Part shown: positions 37,259-47,429 of the stretch, piece by piece
Layout: the number at the start of each line of letters is the position of its first letter
Numbering within the stretch: position 1 is the first letter of the stretch
Assembly (NCBI GenBank): GCA_017387565.1
Contig: JAFOEY010000011.1
Location: forward strand, 46,024 to 110,023
Origin: Lachnospiraceae bacterium
Lineage (GTDB): Bacteria > Bacillota > Clostridia > Lachnospirales > Lachnospiraceae
Reading direction: 5' to 3'
Length of the DNA: 64,000 nucleotides
Notes under the pieces: model-generated
What the model saw: only the letters and a program-made list of their open reading frames with translations
The model's database searches: none
Told to the model about the DNA's origin: nothing
Program-made: the position numbers and the translations under genes

Positions 37259-37355
37259 GCAGTATTCTCGTTTTGTATCCGATTTACTCATTCACACAGT
37301 ATTCTCGTTCTATATCCGATTTTATGATCCACACGATATTCTCGTTTTGTATACA
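37259..37355. repeat. Three tandem ~37-bp repeats upstream of era
   Basis: The core TATTCTCGTTTTGTAT (or TATTCTCGTTCTATAT) recurs at 37263, 37300 and 37337, exactly 37 bases apart, with CCGATTT...CACA between. A diverged partial copy is near 37220. The array fills the gap between the M16C protease stop (37378) and the era start. Confidence 0.85.
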
Positions 37356-37377
37356 GTCTACTTTTCAACAGCTTAAT

Positions 37378-40299
37378 TTAGACAATCAAATCATTAAGTG
37401 AATCAAACAAGTCAGCATTTTCCTTCATCTTTTCTTCGGCGCCAATGACACACAAAGCATCCTCGTCCATAAATGCTTCGATATAATCTCCCAATGCACG
37501 AATATCTTCCACATCGGTATTTAAGAGTTCATCCCGTTCTTTCTGCTCATCGCGAATGTCCCAGTTTGAAAAGTATGCCGACATGGAACGAACGCCTTTT
37601 GCCTGCGGCGTAAGCGGTGTGTCTTTATCACTGACAGCTCCGATGACATATTTTGTCATGGTCTTCTCATCAGCCGTAAAATTACGAATATAATCTGCCG
37701 CATTTTCATAAATATCAATGGTCTCTTTTAAATTCGGGTCACGATAAGAAACAAAGCTGCATTCACCGGTCTTGCGAAATCCACTCATGCATCCGTACGC
37801 ACCGCCTTTTACGCGGACATTTAACCACAGATAATCATATCCCATCATCACACGTAAAACCAGCAAAGAACCTGTATAGCGAAGTCCTTTTTTCTTGTAA
37901 TTTCCGCTTCTGCAGACATATTGAACAGTTCCTGAAGTCTTAAATCCCTCATTCTTTTTTACCGGGCAGATGACAAGTTCTTCTTTTTTGACCGGATCTG
38001 TATAAAGTTTATTACAAAAAGCCGGGATTCTTGCAGTCACTTCCGCGAGTCCTTCCTTTGTTCCCGTATAGTCGACCATAAAATTTTCAGGGCGACAGAT
38101 TTTGTGCATCAAAAGCTGCAAAGTACGAATCAACTCATCTGCCTGTTTATCATATTCCCGAATGAGTTCACAAAGATTCTGATAAAATGTAATACCGCTT
38201 AAGCATTCTTCCAGATAAGCCAGTTTTTCATAATAGGAGTTGGCACGAAGCTGCGCCGCCACGTGACCGGAGCTTAAAAGTCGCGCTTCCTGCTTAGACC
38301 TGGTTTCTTCCAATATCTCCAAAAGTCTTTTTTTATCCGAAAAGACAGTTTCAAAAAGCATTTCTTCCATTAAATCAAAAGCACAATCATTTTCACCATA
38401 GAGCGCTTTCGCCTTACATTCAAAATGCAGACGGTATTTTGAATCATCTTTTGAATCCGCATAGATATTGATGCATGGAACAATTCCGCCCGTCGTCCGG
38501 AAGATTTCATTAAAGAACTCACCGTAATCATGTTTTTTTGTATCCATTAGACCTAAAACAATCTTTAATATACCCAATGGAAACAGTTCTTTTTCGCAAA
38601 TGCTGTTAATGTTAAAAATCAACCGGGTATAAGAAACACCATTTGTAAAGGTATCGTGAAAGAGCACATCCGTCCCATTCACATTTATCATTTCATTTTG
38701 GAAAGGCTCTGCTTCTTTCTTTAAATCATTCCGGCTTAACATCGGAATTTTTAAAAGATCTTCTTTCCGATCCTCCGATTCCTGATATTCTCTTAGCTCT
38801 ATGGTTTCTTTAATCAGTAAATCCAGTTCTTCTTTGCTAAGAGATGCTTTATAGTCTGCAAGCTTTTTGGAAAGTTCCTTTTCTTTTTCCGTATTCAATC
38901 CCTTTTTGGGAACCACGCAGACATAAGCCTTATGCGGATTATCAAGCAGATAGGTCTGAATCAGCTTTTCGTAGTAATCCGTGTCAATGCGCTCTTTCAG
39001 CTTGCGATATGTCGCCCCTGCTTCCACATGAAGAAAAGGACTGCTTTCATCATAAATCCAGCTGTCAAGCATCCAAAGTCCGTACATCAGTCCTTTGGGA
39101 TAAGAACCAAAATCCGCTTCCCGATACCGGAATTCAAAGAGGTTGAGTGCTGCCCTTAAAGCATTTTTATCAAGACCCTCTTTTACAATTCTTTTTAATT
39201 CCTCTTCAATAACATCTAAAAATTCCTGTTTTTGGGACAGATTGGCATTTTTAGCAACAATGGAAAAGTATGGCTGGTACACACCGTTGTCAAAACTGCT
39301 GTAATTTTCCGTCCCGATTCCTCTGTTTAGTAAAGCCTTTTTGATCGGTGCACCGGGTGCGGAGCACAATGCATAATCCAATATTTGGAAAGCAACATAC
39401 AAATCGGCATCCAAAACATTACTAACTACGGCATTGTAGGATAAATACGTATTGTTCTTCTCTGATTCATTTTCTGCAATGGAATATTCCTTTGTCACAT
39501 CAAGCGGCTTTTCAAAAGCTTTTTGCGGCAAAATAGCCGAATCTACTTCTGTCTGTTCAAACGCAGACAGATACTCTGTATCAAGCCAGTCCAGCTTTTC
39601 TGCCATATCCATATCGCCATACAAATAAATATAACTGTTGGAAGGATGATAAAACTTACGGTGGAAATCTAAAAACTCCTCATAGGTAAGATTAGGGATA
39701 TCATCCGGATCTCCGCCTGATTCATTCGCATAGGTATTGTCCGGAAACAAAGAATTAAGAATGCTTCTCTCCAACACATCATCCGGCGAAGAAAAAGCGC
39801 CCTTCATTTCATTATAAACAACACCGTTTACTGCCAATGCATCATCAGCAGCTTCTAACTCATAATGCCAGCCTTCCTGCCAGAATATTTTTTTCTGTTT
39901 ATAGATATTCGGATAAAAAACCGCATCCATATAAACATCCATTAAATTCTGGAAATCTTTATCGTTGCAGCTTGCAACGGGATATATGGTTTTATCCGGG
40001 TATGTCATGGCGTTTAAAAAAGTATTTAAGGAACCCTTGACTAATTCCACAAAAGGATCTTTGACCGGAAACTTGCGGGAACCGCATAAAACCGAATGCT
40101 CCATAATATGAGCAACTCCGGTACTGTCTGCCGGGGTTGTCCGAAAACCGATATAAAAAACTTTATTGGGATCATCATTGGATAACAAAACGATTTTTGC
40201 ACCGCTTTTCTTATGAACCAGTATCGCTCCTTCGGAATTTAAATTGGGGATCATACGCTGTTCCAACACTTGATATTCATTGAGTGAATCTAATTTCAT
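37378..40299 (-). CDS. M16C insulinase-family zinc metallopeptidase (PreP/HypA-like)
   Basis: A 973-aa M16C protease with four M16 domains. The inverted zinc motif HIMEH is at residues 64-68 and the third ligand is probably E164 in VYNEMKG. The coiled linker in the middle (about 480-515) is typical. There is no signal peptide, so it is cytoplasmic and probably degrades short peptides. AAGGAG is 6 bases before ATG. It sits at the end of a run with an unknown gene and the sigma-like gene. Confidence 0.93.
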   Translation of the reverse strand: MKLDSLNEYQVLEQRMIPNLNSEGAILVHKKSGAKIVLLSNDDPNKVFYIGFRTTPADSTGVAHIMEHSVLCGSRKFPVKDPFVELVKGSLNTFLNAMTYPDKTIYPVASCNDKDFQNLMDVYMDAVFYPNIYKQKKIFWQEGWHYELEAADDALAVNGVVYNEMKGAFSSPDDVLERSILNSLFPDNTYANESGGDPDDIPNLTYEEFLDFHRKFYHPSNSYIYLYGDMDMAEKLDWLDTEYLSAFEQTEVDSAILPQKAFEKPLDVTKEYSIAENESEKNNTYLSYNAVVSNVLDADLYVAFQILDYALCSAPGAPIKKALLNRGIGTENYSSFDNGVYQPYFSIVAKNANLSQKQEFLDVIEEELKRIVKEGLDKNALRAALNLFEFRYREADFGSYPKGLMYGLWMLDSWIYDESSPFLHVEAGATYRKLKERIDTDYYEKLIQTYLLDNPHKAYVCVVPKKGLNTEKEKELSKKLADYKASLSKEELDLLIKETIELREYQESEDRKEDLLKIPMLSRNDLKKEAEPFQNEMINVNGTDVLFHDTFTNGVSYTRLIFNINSICEKELFPLGILKIVLGLMDTKKHDYGEFFNEIFRTTGGIVPCINIYADSKDDSKYRLHFECKAKALYGENDCAFDLMEEMLFETVFSDKKRLLEILEETRSKQEARLLSSGHVAAQLRANSYYEKLAYLEECLSGITFYQNLCELIREYDKQADELIRTLQLLMHKICRPENFMVDYTGTKEGLAEVTARIPAFCNKLYTDPVKKEELVICPVKKNEGFKTSGTVQYVCRSGNYKKKGLRYTGSLLVLRVMMGYDYLWLNVRVKGGAYGCMSGFRKTGECSFVSYRDPNLKETIDIYENAADYIRNFTADEKTMTKYVIGAVSDKDTPLTPQAKGVRSMSAYFSNWDIRDEQKERDELLNTDVEDIRALGDYIEAFMDEDALCVIGAEEKMKENADLFDSLNDLIV

Positions 40300-40308
40300 G
40301 CTAACTCC

Positions 40309-40731
40309 TTACAGATGCAAAAGCATCATATTTCTCTTTTTAAAACTGATTTCCTGAATCATAAACTGATCCGGATGCTTGTGGATGTCTTCATCGGCCA
40401 TAAAATCCTGCAGAGAATAATCCTTTATATCATAAGTTTCTTTTGTTTTTCCTTTTTTATCCGTCTTTAATACAAGAGAAATCACTTTTATGGCTACCCG
40501 CATCTGTTGATATGCCATAAAACTAACAGAATCCTCTTTTATCTGCATCAAATGATCGGCAATTGTCACATCAGGGGAAACTTCTTTTAAAAAAATGCGA
40601 TAAACGGCATCCTTGATTTTACAAGGTACACCGTCATAATCTGCCAAATCCTGGTATGTCATCCTGGCTCCAAGGTAAACATTGGAAAAATCCTGAATGG
40701 CATATTTATAATCTTCTTCATGAAACTCCAT
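40309..40731 (-). CDS. Conserved hypothetical protein
   Basis: A 140-aa protein of mixed alpha/beta composition with no signal or membrane segment and no family I recognise. It starts with AGGAG six bases upstream and overlaps the last 14 bases of the sigma-like gene, so it is translationally coupled to it. It ends 10 bases before the M16C protease start. The tight coupling suggests a partner role with the sigma-like protein; this is inference. Confidence 0.7.
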   Translation of the reverse strand: MEFHEEDYKYAIQDFSNVYLGARMTYQDLADYDGVPCKIKDAVYRIFLKEVSPDVTIADHLMQIKEDSVSFMAYQQMRVAIKVISLVLKTDKKGKTKETYDIKDYSLQDFMADEDIHKHPDQFMIQEISFKKRNMMLLHL

Positions 40732-41473
40732 CGTCTTCTCCTATTTCTACTGTATCAATCTGGTTTCCGCTCCATTTACAGGCCTGTCTGATTTCATCCT
40801 CGGTAAAATCCGTTTCCATGGCAAGCTCTTTTGGTGTCACTTTTCTGTGCAGATCCTGATATAGTTCCTCAGCAGCCTTTGCCACCTGAATAACTCTTTC
40901 CAAAATTTTTTCATCAACATCTTTATTATCTGCTTCTTCAGAAATCAGAACTTCCATTGCATCCATGACCATATTGGCAATATAAGCATCTGCTTCCTCC
41001 GGTTTTTCGATGCAACCGGCCATGGAAACTGCTGCCATTAAAGCTACATTACCTTCACCGATCAAATCCTCTAAAAAGACATTTTGTCCTACATACAGCT
41101 TGGCAATTTCTACCACCTTGGGAAGATATACTTCAACTAACTTTTGCTGTGCCTGCTTATCATCCTCCATCGCCCGAAGGATAAGTTCTTCCTTTTCCGT
41201 ATCCGAAATCTTTGGCAACAGCTTTAGTTCTTCCATAAACATTCCCAAAAAATCTCTGTCTTCACTACCCATTACTTCATCCGGATTAAATTCCTCGTCA
41301 ATCCGGATCTGATTTTTCTGAAGATACTCATAAATAAACGGCATCTTTTCATCCGATATTTCCGATTGCGTAAATGCCTCTTTAATCTGCTCAAAGGACA
41401 GTTGATTTCCCTGATTTTTCCCCAGTCGGACAAGTGCCGACAGCTCTTTTACAAAAATTTCTTCCTGATTCAT
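40718..41473 (-). CDS. Degenerate sigma70-like protein lacking region 4
   Basis: A 251-aa protein. Residues 1-65 resemble a sigma region 1.1-like head; 70-105 (DRDFLGMFMEELKLLPKISD) match region 1.2; 106-150 (LVEVYLPKVVEIAKLYVG, LEDLIGEGNVALM) match regions 2.1-2.2, the core-polymerase-binding part. The aromatic melting patch and -10 helix of 2.3-2.4 (normally FSTYATWWIRQAI) are replaced by YIANMVMDAMEVL. Residues 210-240 (LHRKVTPKELAMETDFTEDE) match region 3. Region 4 is absent. It could bind RNA polymerase without normal promoter recognition. A weak ribosome site precedes ATG. Confidence 0.8.
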   Translation of the reverse strand: MNQEEIFVKELSALVRLGKNQGNQLSFEQIKEAFTQSEISDEKMPFIYEYLQKNQIRIDEEFNPDEVMGSEDRDFLGMFMEELKLLPKISDTEKEELILRAMEDDKQAQQKLVEVYLPKVVEIAKLYVGQNVFLEDLIGEGNVALMAAVSMAGCIEKPEEADAYIANMVMDAMEVLISEEADNKDVDEKILERVIQVAKAAEELYQDLHRKVTPKELAMETDFTEDEIRQACKWSGNQIDTVEIGEDDGVS

Positions 41474-41634
41474 AATTATTATCCCGTTTTTCTATCATTT
41501 TAGTTTTAAAATATACCCACCGCATTTCCTGATACATCCTTAAATCTCTTTTATCATTTTGATAACTGTTAAAACGAATTATCAACACTTCGTTATCTTT
41601 TATCATTGAATTATCAGGAAGCTTTCAAAATGGT

Positions 41635-42555
41635 TTATCCTTCGTTTTTGACATGCGTATGCGTGTAAATATGCTTTGAGCAATATTCGTAGTTGCCATC
41701 GCATTTTGAACAGAAACGGAAGGTTTCATCCGGATCACTCTCTTCTGTTCTTCCACAGATGGCACATTTGTGTCTGGTAATATTTTTAGGGCGCATTGCG
41801 CGTTTCTGAAACTCTCTCTGCCGCTTTATCTGTGTGGGTGTCCTAAAGCTCTTCCTTGTCACAATAAAGAACACCAGCACATTAAACAGGGAGAACAAAA
41901 TAACCGTTGCTGTCACAATTCCATAAAATACATTGGCTGCAAACGCGGAAAAAATCGTATATGCCATGATTGCGACATAGAATATTCCCAAAACCTTTGC
42001 TTTAATCGGAATGACAAACATAAATAACATCTGTGAATCCGGAAATGTCATGGCAAATGCCAAAAAAATCGACATACTAATGTAATACGTGCTGAACATT
42101 GGGGAATAACCTGCCGAAACGGTCTTTAATAGCTCGGCTCCTTCCAGAATACCTGCACCGAATGACTGACCAAAAATCCAGATAAACAAATACAGAATAA
42201 CAGCACCGATAACCGTAAAGATAAATCCCATAAACATGAATACATTGTAGCGGAAGGTTCCCCATGTCCGCTCTAATAACGTACCGATACTGAAATAACA
42301 ATACAACATCACAAGTGTAAATAAATCAAAACCTCCCGGCGGTATTAAAAGCCAGGTAAATAGTCTCCAGATTTGTCCGTGCAAAATGGCATAAATATCC
42401 AATGTCATATAATTCATCAGACTACTCATGGAAGGATTGTAAAGTGACGCAAGCTGAAGCAGATACCCAATGGCATAACATATGATTAAATAGAATGTCA
42501 GATTTGGTATCGCATATTTTCCGTATTTTTGTTCTAATTTTGCAAACCACAACAT
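41635..42555 (-). CDS. Rhomboid-like membrane protein with C-terminal zinc ribbon
   Basis: A 306-aa protein with about six to seven membrane segments and a cytoplasmic tail. The loop GQIWRLFTWLLIPPGG is typical of rhomboid/Derlin loop 1. The catalytic GxSG serine and the TM6 histidine are missing, so it is a pseudo-rhomboid. The tail (about 263-300) has CAICG, CSKC and CSKH, a small zinc-binding module. GAGG precedes ATG. Function is unknown; Derlin-like membrane-protein handling is only a guess. Confidence 0.78.
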   Translation of the reverse strand: MLWFAKLEQKYGKYAIPNLTFYLIICYAIGYLLQLASLYNPSMSSLMNYMTLDIYAILHGQIWRLFTWLLIPPGGFDLFTLVMLYCYFSIGTLLERTWGTFRYNVFMFMGFIFTVIGAVILYLFIWIFGQSFGAGILEGAELLKTVSAGYSPMFSTYYISMSIFLAFAMTFPDSQMLFMFVIPIKAKVLGIFYVAIMAYTIFSAFAANVFYGIVTATVILFSLFNVLVFFIVTRKSFRTPTQIKRQREFQKRAMRPKNITRHKCAICGRTEESDPDETFRFCSKCDGNYEYCSKHIYTHTHVKNEG

Positions 42556-42675
42556 ATAACTACCTCGATATATCCATTTTTTACATACTGCTTTATTTTA
42601 TCATGCCCTTTTTTTTGTGTAAACAATGGACGAAAATTTTTCATTTTCTTTATAATTTATTAAGACTTTGCACAA

Positions 42676-42704
42676 TTGAACTTTTATTTTTCCTGTCGTA
42701 TAAT
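42676..42704 (+). promoter_or_regulatory. Sigma-A promoter of the activase gene
   Basis: -35 TTGAAC (42676-42681), 17-bp spacer, perfect -10 TATAAT (42699-42704), about 98 bases before the ATG. Confidence 0.82.
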
Positions 42705-42801
42705 ATCAAAGTGTGTCAATAAACATTATAAATAAGTAATAACAACCTGTTGTATTCGCAACAATTTGTATCTTTCAAGAGAGTTTAAGGAGAGACTTAA
42801 C

Positions 42802-45800
42802 ATGAGTGAGCAAACATATACCTTGGGAATCGATATCGGTTCCACAACCGTAAAAATTGCGATCTTAGATGAACAAAAAAACATTATTTTTTCAGATTAT
42901 AAAAGACATTTTGCAAATATCCAGGAAACCCTTTCGGATTTATTAAAAGAAGCTGTTTCACTACATGGCAATCTGACCGTCCATCCCATGATTACCGGTT
43001 CGGGCGGTCTGACTTTGGCAAATCATTTGGGTATTCCTTTTACACAGGAAGTCATTGCCGTATCTTCTGCCCTGCAAAAAGAAGCTCCCCAGACAGATGT
43101 TGCTATCGAACTTGGCGGTGAAGATGCCAAAATCATTTATTTTGAAGGCGGCAATATCGAACAGAGAATGAACGGAATTTGTGCAGGCGGTACCGGTTCC
43201 TTTATCGATCAGATGGCTTCTTTATTACAGACGGATGCCACCGGATTGAATGAGTATGCCAAAAATTATCAGTCCCTTTATACCATTGCAGCACGTTGTG
43301 GTGTTTTTGCCAAAACAGATATCCAGCCGTTAATCAACGACGGTGCTACACGAGAAGATTTAGCAGCATCCATTTTTCAGGCGGTTGTCAACCAGACCAT
43401 ATCCGGTTTGGCTTGCGGCAAGCCGATTCGCGGTCATGTTGCCTTTTTAGGCGGTCCTTTACATTTCTTATCCGAATTAAAGGCGGCTTTTATCCGCACC
43501 CTGAAACTGGACGATGAGCATATCATCGCCCCCTCCCATTCCCATCTGTTTGCGGCCATCGGCTCTGCTCTCAACGCAAAGCCGGATGTTTCTTTTTCTT
43601 TAGAAGATATGGCAAAAAAACTGTCCAATGGAATCAAAATGGAATTTGAAGTAGAGCGTTTAGATCCCTTATTCGAAGATGAAGATGATTATCGTGCTTT
43701 TGTTACCCGCCATCAACGCGATCAGGTAGGCACCGGCAATTTAAAGGATTATCATGGAAACTGCTATCTTGGTATTGATGCAGGCTCTACCACCACTAAG
43801 CTTGCCTTAATTGGCGAAAACGGACAACTCCTCGATTCCTTTTACAGCAGTAATAACGGCAATCCGTTAGCAACCGCTATCTCTGCAATCTGCGGTATTT
43901 ATCAAAAACTGCCGGCGGGCACCAAGATTGTTCATTCCTGCTCAACCGGTTACGGAGAAGCTCTCATGAAAGCCGCTTTTTTATTGGATGAAGGAGAAGT
44001 TGAAACCGTTGCCCATTATTATGCTGCTGCATTCTTTTCTCCTGACGTGGATTGCATTCTGGATATCGGCGGCCAGGATATGAAATGCATCAAAATTAAA
44101 AATCATACGGTAGACAGCGTGCAGTTAAATGAAGCATGTTCATCCGGATGCGGTTCTTTTATCGAAACTTTTGCACATTCTTTAAACTTCAGTGTTCAGG
44201 ATTTTGCAAAAGAAGCGCTTTTTGCAAAGCATCCCATTGATTTAGGCACACGTTGTACCGTTTTTATGAATTCAAAAGTAAAACAGGCGCAAAAAGAAGG
44301 TGCATCCGTAGCTGATATCTCAGCCGGACTTGCATATTCTGTCATTAAAAATGCGCTGTTTAAGGTTATCAAAGTATCCGATGCCTCTGAACTTGGCAAA
44401 AAAATCGTGGTTCAGGGCGGAACCTTTTACAATGATGCCGTTCTCCGCAGTTTTGAAAAAATCGCGGATTGTGAGGCTGTCAGACCGGATATTGCCGGTA
44501 TTATGGGAGCTTTTGGTGCTGCCTTGATTGCAAAAGAACGCTATCATGAAAAGAAAACAAAAATGTGCGGCAATCTCGAAAAGGAGACCACAATGCTCTC
44601 CTACGAGAAAATCCGGTCTTTAGAGTACACAACACGCATGGCAAAATGTCGTGGATGTACCAACAACTGCCGTCTGACCATCAACCAGTTTTCCGGTGGT
44701 CGACAGTACATATCCGGTAACCGTTGTGAAAAAGGGATCGGCAAAGAAAAGAATGCTAACCATTTGCCAAACCTTTTTGAATATAAAAACCAGAGATATT
44801 TTGACTACGAACCGCTTCCCGCCGATATGGCAAAACGCGGTGAGGTCGGAATCCCCCGTGTACTGAATATGTATGAAAACTATCCTTTCTGGTTTACGTT
44901 TTTTACCAAATTAAAGTACAGGGTTATTCTATCCCCTCAATCAACACATAAAATATATGAACTTGGAATCGAATCCATCCCGAGCGAATCCGAATGTTAT
45001 CCTGCTAAATTAGCACATGGTCATGTCACATGGTTAATCAGACAAGGAGTCAAATACATCTTCTATCCTGCCCTTTTCTATGAGCGTGATGAGGTAGAGG
45101 GAGCAACTAATCATTACAATTGTCCGATTGTAACATCTTATTCGGAAAACATTAAAAACAATGTTGAGGAAATTGGAAACGGGGATATTAAATTCCAAAA
45201 TCCTTTTATGAGTTTTAAAAATGAAGAAACCATTTTGCAGGGACTTATAAAATCCTTCCCCGATATTCCGCTATCCGAATTAAAAGAAGCCATTCATGCA
45301 GGTTTTACGGAACTCTCCTCTGCCCGCGAAGATATGCGTAAAAAGGGAGAAGAAACTTTAAAATATCTGGAGGAAACCGGACGACGCGGCATTGTTTTAG
45401 CTGGCCGGCCTTACCATATTGATCCCGAGATTAATCACGGCATTCCGGAATTAATTAATTCTTACGATATTGCCGTTTTGACGGAAGACAGCATTTCGCA
45501 TCTCGGAAAACCGGAGCGTCCGCTCATTGTTTCCGATCAGTGGATGTATCACTCCAGATTATATGCCGCAGCCGCCTTTGTCCGTACCCGTGATAATTTG
45601 GATTTAATACAATTAAACTCCTTTGGCTGTGGTCTTGATGCCGTTACCACCGATCAGGTTAATGATATCCTTTCCGGTTCGGGCAAGATTTATACCTGTT
45701 TAAAAATTGACGAAGTCAACAATTTAGGTGCAGCACGTATCCGTGTCAGATCATTAATTGCCGCCCTTCGTGTCAAAGAACAGAAAAAAGAAAAACGTGA

Positions 45801-47058
45801 AATTCATTCAACTGCCATGAATCGTGTTATTTTTACCGAGGAAATGCGTAAGGACTATACCATTCTTTGTCCGCAGATGTCTCCGATTCATTTTGATGTC
45901 ATGCAGTCCGCATTTGCCTCAGCCGGATATCATTTTGAGGTCATTCCTGAAAATAACCGACATGCCGTGGATACCGGTTTAAAATATGTCAATAATGATG
46001 CCTGCTATCCTTCTTTAATTGTCGTTGGTCAGATTATGAATGCTTTAAATTCCGGCCGCTATGATCTCAATAAGGTTGCTGTTATGATTACACAGACAGG
46101 TGGTGGTTGCCGTGCAACTAACTACATTGGTTTCATACGCCGTGCGTTAGCAAAAGCTAACTTGGAACAAATTCCCGTTATCTCATTAAATCTTGGTGGT
46201 ATTGAAACAAATCCCGGATTTAAAATTGATGCAAATCTGGCACTTCGTGTGGCATATGCTGCTGTTTTCGGCGATCTGTTCATGCGATGCTTATATCGGA
46301 TGCGCCCGTATGAAAAAGTAAAAGGAGAAGCAAATGCTGTTCATGAGAAATGGCTGAAAAGATGTCAGAGTTTTGTTTCGAAAAAGCATCCTTCTTTCTT
46401 TACATTCCAAAAAATGTGTAAAGAAATCGTAGAAGAATTTGATCAAATTCCGATTACGGACGAAAAGAAACCCCGTGTCGGCATTGTCGGGGAAATCCTG
46501 GTTAAATTCTTACCGGAGGCCAACAACCACCTCGCAGAACTTTTGGAAGCAGAAGGAGCCGAAGCTGTATGCCCCGACTTAATTGACTTTTTAATGTACT
46601 GCTTCTACAACCAGATTTATAAGGCGGATAACCTTGGAACCTCCAAAAAATCAGCCCGTAACGCCAGACTTGGTATTTATGCCGTCAACTTCTTTCGAAG
46701 TGCCGGTGCAAAAGCGCTTAAACAAAGTAAGCACTTTTATCCGCCTGCCAATATTTTTGATCTGGTTGATTACGCAAAAGATATTGTATCCATCGGTAAC
46801 CAAACCGGTGAAGGCTGGTTTTTAACCGGTGAAATGCTGGAACTGATTCATTCCGGCACTCCCAATATTGTGTGTACACAACCCTTTGGCTGTCTTCCCA
46901 ATCACATCGTCGGCAAAGGTGTTATCAAAGCTCTTCGCAAGCAATATCCGGACAGCAACATTGTTGCCATCGATTACGATCCCGGTGCCAGCGAAGTCAA
47001 TCAGTTAAACCGTATTAAGCTCATGCTCTCAACGGCTTTCAAAAATCTTGAGCAATAG
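42802..47058 (+). CDS. 2-hydroxyacyl-CoA dehydratase activase fusion (two BadF/HgdC domains, DUF2229, HgdB-like part)
   Basis: A 1418-aa cytoplasmic protein. Two tandem ASKHA-fold ATPase domains: the first from [14 protein letters not shown] with [10 protein letters not shown], the second from [16 protein letters not shown] (about residue 325) with [10 protein letters not shown]. The cysteines there bind the bridging [4Fe-4S] cluster in HgdC-type activators. A Cys-rich segment [10 protein letters not shown] and a DUF2229-type domain follow, then a region resembling the dehydratase beta subunit. Such proteins use ATP for low-potential electron transfer; the acceptor is unknown. Start: ATG at 42802 after AAGGAGAG. 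It stands alone with its own promoter, unlike the minus-strand genes around it. Confidence 0.88.
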   Translation: MSEQTYTLGIDIGSTTVKIAILDEQKNIIFSDYKRHFANIQETLSDLLKEAVSLHGNLTVHPMITGSGGLTLANHLGIPFTQEVIAVSSALQKEAPQTDVAIELGGEDAKIIYFEGGNIEQRMNGICAGGTGSFIDQMASLLQTDATGLNEYAKNYQSLYTIAARCGVFAKTDIQPLINDGATREDLAASIFQAVVNQTISGLACGKPIRGHVAFLGGPLHFLSELKAAFIRTLKLDDEHIIAPSHSHLFAAIGSALNAKPDVSFSLEDMAKKLSNGIKMEFEVERLDPLFEDEDDYRAFVTRHQRDQVGTGNLKDYHGNCYLGIDAGSTTTKLALIGENGQLLDSFYSSNNGNPLATAISAICGIYQKLPAGTKIVHSCSTGYGEALMKAAFLLDEGEVETVAHYYAAAFFSPDVDCILDIGGQDMKCIKIKNHTVDSVQLNEACSSGCGSFIETFAHSLNFSVQDFAKEALFAKHPIDLGTRCTVFMNSKVKQAQKEGASVADISAGLAYSVIKNALFKVIKVSDASELGKKIVVQGGTFYNDAVLRSFEKIADCEAVRPDIAGIMGAFGAALIAKERYHEKKTKMCGNLEKETTMLSYEKIRSLEYTTRMAKCRGCTNNCRLTINQFSGGRQYISGNRCEKGIGKEKNANHLPNLFEYKNQRYFDYEPLPADMAKRGEVGIPRVLNMYENYPFWFTFFTKLKYRVILSPQSTHKIYELGIESIPSESECYPAKLAHGHVTWLIRQGVKYIFYPALFYERDEVEGATNHYNCPIVTSYSENIKNNVEEIGNGDIKFQNPFMSFKNEETILQGLIKSFPDIPLSELKEAIHAGFTELSSAREDMRKKGEETLKYLEETGRRGIVLAGRPYHIDPEINHGIPELINSYDIAVLTEDSISHLGKPERPLIVSDQWMYHSRLYAAAAFVRTRDNLDLIQLNSFGCGLDAVTTDQVNDILSGSGKIYTCLKIDEVNNLGAARIRVRSLIAALRVKEQKKEKREIHSTAMNRVIFTEEMRKDYTILCPQMSPIHFDVMQSAFASAGYHFEVIPENNRHAVDTGLKYVNNDACYPSLIVVGQIMNALNSGRYDLNKVAVMITQTGGGCRATNYIGFIRRALAKANLEQIPVISLNLGGIETNPGFKIDANLALRVAYAAVFGDLFMRCLYRMRPYEKVKGEANAVHEKWLKRCQSFVSKKHPSFFTFQKMCKEIVEEFDQIPITDEKKPRVGIVGEILVKFLPEANNHLAELLEAEGAEAVCPDLIDFLMYCFYNQIYKADNLGTSKKSARNARLGIYAVNFFRSAGAKALKQSKHFYPPANIFDLVDYAKDIVSIGNQTGEGWFLTGEMLELIHSGTPNIVCTQPFGCLPNHIVGKGVIKALRKQYPDSNIVAIDYDPGASEVNQLNRIKLMLSTAFKNLEQ

Positions 47059-47069
47059 TCTGGTTTTTC

Positions 47070-47395
47070 GTTGCAAATAATGCAAATAATGTGGCAAATA
47101 TAATTGTGGACTATATGATGCTAACATTGTTAAGGATATCTAAATATTCCGAGCAACCATATTCATCAACTGACGCAAATGGCGCATAATCGGCATCCTG
47201 CCTCAAATGCGCCGTTCGCAACATCCATGTTGCGAATTGCTGATACAGGTTCGGAATATTAAGATATCCTAAACAATATCGCAAAATCATATAGTCCACA
47301 ATTATATTTGCCACATTATTTTTTGTTAATAGTATTAGTGAAATAAGATGCAGTTTTTTCTCTGCCATAGTTTCTCACTTTTTATTATTTGCAAC
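47070..47395. repeat. Large hairpin element, family C, with 36-bp perfect inverted ends
   Basis: 47084-47119 and 47286-47321 are perfect inverted copies of 36 bases. Inside, AGGATATCTAAATATTCCGA pairs with its complement near 47249-47270, and ATGGCGCAT with ATGCGCC near 47197-47213, so the stem continues almost to the middle. Outside, 47070-47081 and 47384-47395 are a further 12-base inverted pair. It fills the 371-bp gap after the activase stop. An 85-codon open frame inside it is a by-product of the palindrome. Confidence 0.9.
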
Positions 47396-47409
47396 TTTGG
47401 GGACATAGC
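47371..47409. repeat. Short repeat E, copy 2
   Basis: Matches 29562-29601 (TTTCTCA-TTTTTAT-ATT-CAACTTTGRGRACATAGC). A diverged trace (AACTATGGGAACATGAT) also lies at 97-113, directly left of the family B element. It seems to mark element edges. Confidence 0.6.
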
Positions 47410-47429
47410 CAGTCACCCTTACAGAAATA

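Noticed and set aside
37259-37355. Possible CRISPR array
   Set aside because: The repeat period is fully repeated, with no unique spacers; the same holds for 5475-5586. No cas gene is present.
47165-47185. GACGCAAA motif in the family C element as a second c-di-GMP riboswitch
   Set aside because: The GNRA-capped helix before it and the AGCCAG-TTGC block after it are missing.
47111-47368. 85-codon minus-strand frame after the activase gene
   Set aside because: It is contained in the family C palindrome and arises from it.
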